Position numbers and translations under genes: made by a program. Below are positions 54,801-64,000 of a DNA stretch of 64,000 bases, piece after piece (within the stretch, counting starts at the first letter, position 1; each line of letters begins with the position of its first letter). Under the pieces are notes generated by a model. It made no database searches, had not been told where the DNA came from, and saw only the letters and a list, made by a program, of their open reading frames with translations. Source of the DNA: Symbiodinium natans (Eukaryota > Sar > Dinophyceae > Suessiales > Symbiodiniaceae); contig CAJNDS010002578.1 in the NCBI GenBank assembly GCA_905221605.1, positions 186,001-250,000 on the forward strand, in the 5' to 3' direction.

Positions 54801-56457
54801 TGTCCAGAACCATGGTTGTGGGCTGAAAGATTGCATGATCGGGGATCGATGTTTTGGTATGGACATTGTGGGCATTCCGAACAAAAGAAGCCAGAACTGG
54901 GGTGTTTCTTTTTATGCTGAGTCTGCATCAAGCTTCAATACCGAAGCCTTTCCGACATTCAGACCCCGAAACCTCAAAGCATGAATCACTCAATGCCTGT
55001 GTTGCGCCAGCTTTGCAGGCCTAAGGCCTATACTAGCTATACACCCCAAACCCTAAACCATGAGCCCTCAACGGTATAGGGGCTTATGTCTGGGGTCCCT
55101 TCGGGCTCTTCGCGGCCCAGGCTACGGCTTGCAATCCTCAGTCAGGCAAAGTCTCACAGTGTCTCAATCCCCATGTGAACTCCGGTTGGCGCCTTCCTCC
55201 AAGGTTTCAATAAGCCTGTGGTTGCAACCATCGCCGTCCTTTGGCTTCTTAGTTCATGTTTTGTAAGGTTACAGATTAAGGGGCCAGCTTTCAGCTCGAG
55301 CTTTGCGCAAAAGCTCTTGAGTCGTAACTTTGAAACCCCGATGACAAGCTTAAACATTGCCCCTTAAACTGTAAACTTGGAATGTGAGAAAATACGATTC
55401 AGATATTCAATGCGTGCCCTTGAAAATTGAAGGCCCTTTGAACATGTAGTTCGCATGCATCACCTGGAGAGCGGATACAAGTTTCTTAGGGAGTTAGGAC
55501 TGTTAGGATTTCAGGGCCAAGTGCGCAAGACCTAAAGTTTTAGGAAATCACAAGAGGGGGGTGCGCATCCTTCTTTCTTTGGGCTGGCTTTCGGCGTTCG
55601 ATGTCGGATCTGTCCGCTAAGCTTTTTGCAAATACTGGGGGATCTGGGTGGGGTGCATATGCTAACAGGTCCTGAAGAGCAACAGTGCCGCATCTTACAA
55701 GAATGAAATGGAACCACAATTGAAACCCAGAAACCTTTAAGTCGAACTCCTCTGTTCCTGTGAAACTGTCCAGCTTCACTATGGCAGGGCAGACAACGTA
55801 GCAGCAAGCCTGGCCAGCTGCCATGGCTTGCAGGATCAATTGATATCGAACTGTGGGGTAGCGTCTATGGGTAATCTGGGGTGCAAGTTTTTCAAAGGTG
55901 GGTTCTTTTGCAAGTCTTCGAATGGTGTGTCAAGTTTGTTGGCAAGGACCGCGTTTTCTGGACAAACAACGGGCTCTGAGCCATGCGCCTTGCTGCCCGG
56001 TGAAGAAAGATTGCACAACACGTAATGCGGCCCTGAATGAAAACCTTGAAACACATCCGAAACCACCCAAAAGCATGACACCATGAGCAGCTTTGCATCA
56101 ATGAATCAACTGACTTGTCGGTTGCCAGAGCGTTCTGCACAACATGTCTACAGAGAGAGCAGCTCTCGAAATCCCGATTCGGGCCGATGAAGGACTGTAG
56201 CAAAACTGTAGGGAATCATGCGGAAGCCAGGTCTCGCGAAGGACAAGCCTGCCGCCTGACAGGAAACTGTTACTGAGTGGAAATTTAATCAGTGCGGCCC
56301 AGTGCGGCGCAAGTGCCTTTGGCTTTCGCTCTTCTGAGAAGCGTAGCTCAACACCAAACAGCATCCCACCACTTCACGCAATTCGCGCATCTTGGGAGGC
56401 TCACAGCGGGCGCGTCTAGGCTTCTGTGCGAGCTGGAGCTGGGCTCTTTAAGGTTTG
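50608..56457. other. No gene recognised; simple repeats
   Basis: Contains a C run at 50682-50693, (CT)n at 51785-51840, GGTCATGGT and GGAATGGTGG repeats at 53590-53720, and a G-rich run at 54150-54235. Frames up to about 195 codons (53225-53812, 53590-54177 plus) overlap one another and are Gly/Met/Val-rich from the repeats. Small single-exon pieces such as 52370-52645 plus could be exons but carry no motif. Confidence 0.45.
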
Positions 56458-57780
56458 GCCTTCAAGGAATTCCCTTAAGGCCAAACATAGGGTTTTTCGC
56501 TAGTTTGGCATCCTTGGTAACCCTCAAATTCATCATTTTCACGAATGTTGATCATTTTCTGCCTTTAATGCTTTCCCTTGTAGCCAAAACATAGAATTTT
56601 AGTGGTATTGTGGTTTTTTCACGTTCTCAAATGGCGAATTTTCCGATTCTTAACCATTTTGGCCTTTAAGGAATTCCCTTAAGGGGAACCCGCAAAATAA
56701 TAATTTTCACAAATTTCGACCATTTTTGGCCTTTAATATTTTCCCTTACAGCCAAAACATAGGGATTCCCTTAAGGCCAAAACATAAGGATTTTCGCTAG
56801 TTTTGCGCCCGGAAATTTGCACGAATTTTGACCATTTTTGGCCTTCAATAGTGTGGGCCTTCACGGAATTCCCTTCAAGCCCAAAACGTAGGATTTTCGC
56901 TAGTTTGGCGTCCTTGGAAACACTCAAGTTAATAATTCTCGTGATTTTGAGCATGGTCAACATTGGGGTTGGTCAACACACGCTTGTTGTCCACAACTTT
57001 GGTGCGAAAGGCTTTGGGGGCTGGTCAACATTGGGGCTGGTCGACACACGCTTGTTGTCCACAACGTGGGTGCGACCCTCAAGACTTTTCCTTAAAGTCA
57101 AAACACTTGGATTTTCGCTAGTCTGGCGCCGTTGGAAACCTTCAAATTGATCACATTCGTGAATTTTGACCATTTTTGGCATTCAACAATTCCCTTATGG
57201 TCACAACATATGGATTTTCAGTGGTAATGTGATTTTTTTCAAACTCTCAAATGGCGCACTGTTCCGATTTTTAACCATTCGGCCTTCAAGGAATTCCCTA
57301 AAGGCCAAAACATAGGGATTTCCGCTAGTTTGGCGCCCTTGGAAACCCTCAAATTAATCATTTTTTCACGAATTTCGACAATTCTTGGCCTTTAATAGTT
57401 TCGCTTAAGGCCACCACATCGGGATTTTCAGTCGTTTAGTGATTTATCAAACTCTGAAATGGCGCATTTTTCCCTTAAAGGCCAAAACATAGGGATTTTC
57501 GCTAGTTTGGCGCCCTTGGAAACACTCAAATTAATCATTCACGTGATTTTGAGCATTTTCAAAGGCTTTGGGGGGATGGTCAACATTGGTTGGGGCTGGT
57601 CAACGCACGCTGGTTGTCCACAACGTCGGTGCGAAAGGCATCGGGGGAACTCTCAAATGGCCGTTTTGTGGATGTTTAACCATCTGTGCCTGCAAGAAAT
57701 CCCCTGAAGGCCAAAACATCGTGATTTTCGCTAGTTTGGCTTCCTTGGAAACCCTCAACTTGATCATCCAGTGTTCCAAG
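56458..57780. repeat. Satellite of about 200-bp units with a palindromic core
   Basis: About seven diverged units: GGCCTTCAAGGAATTCCCTT + AAGGCC, then AAAACATAGGGATTTTCGCT + AGTTTGGCGCCCTTGGAAAC + CCTCAAATTAATCATTTTC, then ACGAATTTTGACCATTTTTG. The first element is a 26-base near-perfect palindrome. Three units (about 56950-57070 and 57570-57630) carry an inserted TTGTCCACAACNTNGGTGCG block. Confidence 0.85.
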
Positions 57781-58305
57781 TGTTTTAGTGAGCTGGGAAA
57801 ATGGGCCTCTTGGCTCCCCTTTCCTGTTTCTCTGTTTAGACCAGAAGCATAGGAGAGAAGGGGAGTTTACACCTTTTTCTTACGCTTCTCTCTTCCCCAG
57901 CCCCCTCTCGCGCTCTTTTTCCTTTCAGCGGGCTTGAGCGCAAGGGTTTTCCCTGCCCCTTGCACTCTCGGAGAGGAGCGAAAAGGAAGAACTAGAACTA
58001 CGAAGAAATAGATCTGAAGTAGGAGAGAGGGCCTGAGACAGGGCGAGACATTGAGAGAAGCATAGACCGTGGGAGAGAGAGGGTCCCTTGGCCTTCCTCT
58101 TCTCAAGTCCATATCAGTTATCTTTCTTGCTAAAGAGAGAAAAGGATAAGACAGAGGAGGAGATTACACTTTCTTCCTACCTTGCTCTTCCCTCTTCTCT
58201 TCTCCCCCCGTCGCTCTTGCTCTCGCTCTGGGTCTCGTTCTTTGTTTCTTGGTCGGTCTCTCTCTCTCTCTCTTCCTTCCTTCCACAGCACATAACCCCC
58301 AAGGG

Positions 58306-58344
<39 letters not shown>

Positions 58345-59524
58345 TCTGAATGGTATGTCTCGTAGAGTTGTAAGAGGAGGAGAAGGGGGAGATTAACTCG
58401 ATACCCGGAATCAGCACGCACGATGCCAACATGTGAAGCCCTCGTTTTTACGTCTGCAGCTTCCACCTGCCGTCAAATCGGCAGAGAGCAGCATAATGAT
58501 GCTTGCTGCACATTGCTTCGCACTCAGTTTTAGTAACATGGCGACAGACGAAGTCGCTGTCTTAATCTGGTATTAACTGACGTGAATGAGGCTCAGGATG
58601 CACATGATTGCACATGTGTGTTCACGCTATTCAGGGAAGCATACGGAAGCAAGCGAAGCTTGAAAGTCGCGCAGACTCAAGCACGAGCCGAAGCCCTGAC
58701 TTGAACAGCCCAGCAGTCTACTTTGTACCTTTCCTAGCATGGGGGTGCCTGTGTACCGTTTTATCAATGGCACATCTCCTGAAGATGATGCTCGGAAAGG
58801 CACATCCAACCACAACAGGCACATCAACAACCCTAAACACACAGTAGACGCTGATTTCTTGAAATCGCCTCCCCGCACAAGCACACCTGCGCGGTTCCAT
58901 GTAATTTATGGGTGTTACCAGGGCCTGTGTCTAGGCTGATCTAGGGGAGGGATTCAAAATGACTCAAATCTTCAAAGTGACCCTGTGCTGATGTGCCCGC
59001 GTGCCACGCCTCAGGGCCGGCACACAGTGATACAGGCTTGCCGCATCACGAATCTTCCTGATCAGATCGAACCTGGGCAAAGTGAGAACCACCCGGCAAT
59101 TTGAAAGCTTCTCAAGCTCATGACTTCTGCAAGACAATAGCTTGGCTCCCGTTTGTAGATGGTCCATGCTCGAGAGCTTGCTGCTTGGTACAGTCCAGGT
59201 CGCGGGACACATGCCCTGATCGTGGTGTAGTGTAGCTTGTGGGGTGCCTTGTCTGCACCCCGCTGTGCCAGGCCAGCGGCGCTTGTGCTATTCCACTTAG
59301 CTCTTGCATGTTCTGTTGGTTGTTGTACACCTGAACTATAGTTTTGCTGCCAGCTGTGTGCGCTTTGCAAGCTCCACTGGGCAAGACCGGCACCAATCAG
59401 ACTTTGCTGAAACATTGCCGTGGGGGCAATTCGCCCCACAAAGGTTGAAAGATATTGAAACGCTACACATTGTGCTGCACCCGCCAAGGCTGGGGATGCT
59501 TCTTTCTGTCTCATCCGACTTACG
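57781..59524. other. No gene recognised; (CT)n tracts at 58257-58275 and 58307-58338
   Basis: Pyrimidine-rich from 57840 to 58380, otherwise unremarkable; the right part is the 3' flank of the glycosyltransferase-like gene. Confidence 0.45.
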
Positions 59525-62159
59525 TCAGGCCAAGAGCAGCGCGGCGAGTCCCAGCACAGCAGCGGAGGCAGTGCCGGCGATTGCCGAGCTGGGCGGCTCA
59601 CCACCGTCATCGCCATCGTCGCCATCATCGCCATCGTCGCCATCGTCGCCGGTCATGTTGTCCGCCGTCGTCGTTGTCGTCGTTGTCGTCGTCGTCGTGG
59701 TCGTGGTCGTCGGGGCAGCGACGCGAACGGTCGACTTGCCGGTGACCTCCACGGCGCCCGTGAAGCCAGTGTTGGCGACAGCCGTGCTGATGGCTTCGGT
59801 CGTCTTGGCCAAGGAGACTGTCTCAATTGCCACTTGCTTTTCGATGGCTGCTTCAAGGCTGGGCATAGTCACAGTGAAAATGGCCGTCAGCGTGACCTGA
59901 AGCTTCCTTGCATGGGAGCTAAGGCGTCGGTTCGTCTGGAACTCCAACGTCACGTCTTCTTCATCCACCTCCATCACCTCTGCGAATCCGGCAATCATGG
60001 CATTGGTCACGGTGGCATTCTCGGTGATCGTGGTCGGATCCTCCACCGTCATTTCCATGGAGACTTCGATGCTGCTGTATACATTTCCAGCAACCGTTGT
60101 TGAAGTGGTAACGCTCCTCGGGTCCTGAACACAAACGCCCGACTCGAACATGGGCTTCCATTGGCAGGAGGTGTCACCAGCACAGCCCGCCTCATTTTCG
60201 ACATAGCTAACCGCGCACTTGGAGATGTTGCCGAGAGTCTCCAGGTACTCCTTTGGGCCGTAGAGGGTTGTGCTGCAGTCGCGGGAGTCGACCGGGGCCG
60301 GGTTCCACAGGCTGGTCCACGCTCGCCAGCCGTAGCGGGTCTTGTCCTTCGGAGTGAACTCGTTGGTGATGTTGTAATCCGGGTCGCTGATCTTCCAAGC
60401 GATGTAGTCGTCGCCGGTTGGGCCAAAAGCCAGGCTGCAATCGCTCCATGATTGGGAGCTTGTTGCGGTTTCCCAGGCCGTGCAGAACTTTTTGGCATCC
60501 TCAGTATTGTACAGCACCTCGTACTTGTCGTGGTGGTAGTTCAGCGTGATGCTGAACAGCGTCTCTGCCTGCTCCATGGAAGCCTCGCAGTTGGGACGCT
60601 CACCGCAGTACTTTGAGTTCCTCAGCACGTAGGGCAACACGGGCTTGTCGCTGGTTTCCATCAGAACGCTAACGGGCGCCTTGATGATGTGGTAGTTGTC
60701 CGTGAGGGCGAACCACTTCGTGTTTACAAGAGAGGCTGTCTCGCAGAGGTGGAAATAGGCATCACGCGTGGCTGTTGCTGTCGTCATGGTCACGTTACCG
60801 TTCGGGCCCTCGATCGTCTCGGTCATGTCCGGCTGCGGGTAATAGGTCAGGGCCAGGATCTTCTTGAAGGGGTGGTGAGTGGGCACGGTCTCCTTCAAGT
60901 GCCCCTGGGTATCGAACATCGCAACTCCCAGGGTCACTTCGTCATCCATCACGGTGTCGAAGAGGTTCCTGCTGGAACCATGGCGGATGTAGGTTGGGAA
61001 CTCGAAGCTGGTGTTCAGAAGGGTGTTGGCATAGTTGCCAACCAGCATAGAGTCCCAGTTGTAGGTCTGGCTGCTGCCATTTGCGGCCGTCCAGGCAGCC
61101 GCAAACTGGCTGCTGCTTCCAGACATGGCATCCATTGTGATCATGGCAAAAGCCACATCGAAGGCCATCTCTTCCATCATGCTGCCGCCGCCCATGCTGT
61201 GGAACGCGTCATACACAGCTTTCGTCCAGGGGTGCTTCAGATTGTACATGGCGTTGCCGTTGATGTGATCCACCAAATAGGTGGGCATCATCCACTTGAA
61301 CAGGTCCCACTTGTCACCCAAATATTGACTCCCGCGGACGGCCATGTTCCCGCCCGGCATCTCAAGAGCCTCCGTCTCGAACTGGTCGAGCCAGCCGCTC
61401 TTGATGGGAACCGCGTCCATCTCCATGAGGAAGAAGGTGTCGTACATGTCCATGAACTCACCCTCAAGCATGGCCGTCATGATCTTTGAGAAGACCGCAT
61501 TGGGACCAGACACCCAGTGCTTGTTGGTGGTGTAGCCGCGGTTGTCGTACACGTCCTGCTCTGGGTTCAGCATGGCCGACATGTTCTTCATGCTGGAGAA
61601 GCAATTCATCCAAGCGAACTGTTTCTGGTCGAAATCGCTGGTAAGGGAAGAGACCAATCCCTTGGCCATAGGGTCGGTCTCCAGATCCTTGCTGTAGACC
61701 AGGATGAGATCGATCATGCTCGTGTTGGACTTGCTCGCGCACGGCATCGTGGCATCCCAGGCAGGGAAACTGCCAGACAGCAGCTGCAGCTCCTCCTCGG
61801 TCGAGAACACGCGGACCACTGCGAGGTTGGAAGCTCCTGCTCGCATGATCAGGAGATTAGGGCTCAGCACAACAGGCAAAGGTGGACAAAGTTGGGGGGT
61901 CAAGTTAGGTTTAGCTTTGCCCGCGTGAGGGACGTTGGCTTCAACCTCTGACGACATGAATTCGACATGGCATCCCAGACCTTCGTGCACATACGGTGCA
62001 CTTCTGTGAAGCACTGCACTGAGCTCAAGGTCTGTGGCCTGTGAGGTGGATCTAGGCTTCCGGGCATGGTGAATATGTGAGCAAAAGAGCCTTTGTCCCC
62101 TCTTATCCTCCCAATTGGAGAACTCCCAGAGCCGTGAGCGCCAACGTCAGCAGCTTCAT
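59525..62159 (-). CDS. Secreted, GPI-anchored glycosyltransferase-like protein with SEA-like tail (two exons proposed)
   Basis: Exon 1 (62159-62108) gives MKLLTLALTALGVLQLG, a signal peptide. A proposed intron (62107-61837) starts GATAAG and ends GCAG; AG|GA occurs at both ends, the GA-AG type seen in dinoflagellates. Exon 2 then runs unbroken to TAA or TGA at 59525. Its frame is open up to 62014. Exon 2 has IDLILVYSKD, GPNAVFSKIMTAMLEGEF and TFFLMEMDAVPIKSGWLDQF, a D-x-D-like nucleotide-sugar site at about residues 190-212 of the 829-codon frame. A Cys-rich region (AGCAGDTSCQWKP, GVCVQDP) follows, then a SEA-like domain rich in Val/Thr, 15 Thr, an acidic (GDD)n spacer and a hydrophobic end AIAGTASAAVLGLAALLLA, typical of a GPI signal. 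It probably acts at the cell surface. Glycosyltransferase assignment is moderate; gene reality is high. Confidence 0.7.
61837..62107 (-). other. Proposed GA-AG intron of the glycosyltransferase-like gene
   Basis: Between GGAG|GATAAG (donor) and GCAG|GAGCTTCC (acceptor). Removal of 271 bases joins QLG to GASNLAVVRVF in frame. Without removal the signal-peptide frame stops at once (GGATAA). The shared AGGA at the two ends leaves the exact cut ambiguous by up to four bases. Confidence 0.5.
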
Positions 62160-62441
62160 GGCAGGTCGCAAAGCAAACAGCCGTTCTGCCAGTTCTAACT
62201 CAGCGCTTGAGAAGGCACGCGTGCTGCAATTTTCGTCACCAGTTTGCCGTGGAAGTCTCACATGATCAGTCAGGGTTGAACAGTTGAACATGGCCGAACT
62301 CTTCCGCAGTTCACATACCTTGGAACCATGAAGCATCACAAGCTTGAGGGCGCGACTGAGAGAGTCTGACGACAGAGAACCAAGACCCTCATGGGCTGCA
62401 GGGTACATTCTGCTGGAGTTCTGCCGTAGCCTAGGAACACA
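62160..62441. other. Spacer between the two tandem copies
   Basis: 5' flank of the intact copy. The frame of the signal peptide is open upstream to 62408, so the Met at 62159 is chosen only because it begins a typical signal sequence. Confidence 0.5.
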
Positions 62442-64000
62442 TTAAGCTAAAAGCACGTAACACGTCGTTGTCGTCGTTGTCGTCGTCGTTGTGGTCGTGG
62501 TCGTCGGGGCAGCGACGCGAACGGTCGACTTGCCGGTGACCTCCACGGCGCCCGTGAAGCCAGTGTTGGCGACAGCCGTGCTGATGGCTTCGGTCGTTTT
62601 GGCCAAGGAGACTGTCTCAATTGCCACTTGCTTTTCGATGGCTGCTTCAAGGCTGGGCATAGTCACAGTGAAAATGGCCGTCAGCGTGACCTGAAGCTTC
62701 CTTGCATGGGAGCTAAGGCGTCGGTCCGTCTGGAACTCCAACGTCACGTCTTCTTCATCCACCTCCATCACCTCTGCGAATCCGGCAATCATGGCATTTG
62801 TCATGGTGGCATTCTCGGTGATCGTGGTCGGATCCTCCACCGTCATTTCCATGGAGACTTCGATGCTGCTGTATACACTTCCAGCAACCGTTGTTGAAGT
62901 GGTAACGCTCCTCGGGTCCTGAACACAAACGCCCGACTCGAACATGGGCTTCCATTGGCAGGAGGTGTCACCAGCACAGCCCGCCTCATTTTCGACATAG
63001 CTAACCGCGCACTTGGAGATGTTGCCGAGAGTCTCCAGGTACTCCTTTGGGCCGTAGAGGGTTGTGCTGCAGTCGCGGGAGTCGACCGGGGCCGGGTTCC
63101 ACAGGCTGGTCCACGCTCGCCAGCCGTAGCGGGTCTTGTCCTTCGGAGTGAACTCGTTGGTGATGTTGTAATCCGGGTCGCTGATCTTCCAAGCGATGTA
63201 GTCGTCGCCGGTTGGGCCAAAAGCCAGGCTGCAATCGCTCCATGATTGGGAGCTTGTTGCGGTTTCCTGCAGAACTTTTTGGCATCCTCAGTATTGTACA
63301 GCACCTCGTACTTGTCGTGGTGGTAGTTCAGCGTGATGCTGAACAGCGTCTCTGCCTGCTCCATGGAAGCCTCGCAGTTGGGACGCTCACCGCAGTACTT
63401 TGAGTTCCTCAGCACGTAGGGCAACACGGGCTTGTCGCTGGTTTCCATCAGAACGCTAACGGGCGCCTTGATGATGTGGTAGTTGTCCGTGAGGGCGAAC
63501 CACTTCGTGTTTACAAGAGAGGCTGTCTCGCAGAGGTGGAAATAGGCATCACGCGTGGCTGTTGCTGTCGTCATGGTCACGTTACCGTTCGGGCCCTCGA
63601 TCGTCTCGGTCATGTCCGGCTGCGGGTAATAGGTCAGGGCCAGGATCTTCTTGAAGGGGTGGTGCGTGGGCACGGTCTCCTTCAAGTGCCCCTGGGTATC
63701 GAACATCGCAACTCCCAGGGTCACTTCGTCATCCATCACGGTGTCGAAGAGGTTCTTGCTGGAACCATGGCGGATGTAGGTTGGGAACTCGAAGCTGGTG
63801 TTCAGAAGGGTGTTGGCATAGAATCCCAGTTGTAGGTCTGGCTGTTGCCATTTGCGGCCGTCCAGGCAGCCGCAAACTGGCTGCTGCTTCCAGACATGGC
63901 ATCCATTGTGATCATGGCAAAAGCCACATCGAAGGCCATCTCTTCCATCATGCTGCCGCCGCCCATGCTGTGGAACGCGTCATACACAGCTTTCGTCCAG
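62442..64000 (-). pseudogene. Tandem partial copy of the glycosyltransferase-like gene, broken
   Basis: This matches 59648-61230 at very high identity with an offset of about 2794 bases, and continues past the window end. Two small deletions shift the frame: about 16 bases near 63820 (relative to 61033-61048) and 7 bases near 63268 (CAGGCCG of the other copy). The 3' end is cut inside the Thr run (62463), and the frame ends with CYVLLA, so the acidic spacer and GPI tail are lost. It therefore cannot give the same anchored product. Whether its 5' part is intact is not visible. Confidence 0.8.

Overview
The window looks like nuclear DNA of a dinoflagellate, most likely of the Symbiodinium type. 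Gene density is very low. Most recognisable coding sequence is retrotransposon debris of styles I associate with dinoflagellate genomes: Ty1/copia polyproteins carrying an extra cupin-like domain, and non-LTR reverse transcriptases with a C-terminal F-x-P-x-V-x-E-x-x-G-G module. There is a TTTAGGG-type telomere-like array, satellites are abundant, and one host gene reads best with a non-canonical GA-AG intron. These assignments rest on motif reading only; no database was searched.

Layout: 1-1668 (+) is the 3' part of a non-LTR retrotransposon ORF with C2H2 fingers. 1758-6711 (-) is a decayed Ty1/copia element (gag, zinc knuckle, protease, DSBH-like domain, zinc-ribbon region, start of integrase). 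6793-7241 (+) is another non-LTR remnant. 8668-11764 (-) is a second copia element with most of its RT deleted. 11.78-21.9 kb is a strikingly AT-rich block holding at least four 3' ends of one non-LTR family in both orientations, an RT fragment with intact YADD, a polyprotein piece with integrase and a PC-motif region, and an interstitial telomere-like array (14332-14673).

21999-23902 (-) carries two tandem copies of a MycE/ElmMIII-like SAM methyltransferase unit. 25637-30026 is an imperfect inverted repeat with arms of about 1.7-1.9 kb. 31758-32729 (-) encodes a fucosyltransferase-like type II membrane protein. 33165-34831 is a compact element with terminal inverted repeats of about 62 bp. 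37.0-45.4 kb is a satellite district (C-homopolymer tracts, AATTAATTGA repeats, palindromic units, 31-bp and about 57-bp minisatellites, pyrimidine-rich triplicate) between two copies of a 28-bp inverted repeat. 47188-48231 (-) encodes a second type II membrane protein with a possible FkbM-like region. 50461-50607 (-) is the tail of a third copia lineage. 56.46-57.78 kb is a satellite of about 200 bp with a palindromic core.

59525-62159 (-) encodes a predicted secreted, GPI-anchored glycosyltransferase-like protein. A tandem partial copy (62442-64000) is broken by small deletions. No operon-like or pathway grouping is seen. The three host-like loci with clear membrane or secretion signals (31.8, 47.2 and 59.5 kb) would all act in the secretory pathway or at the cell surface, but nothing in the sequence ties them to one process.
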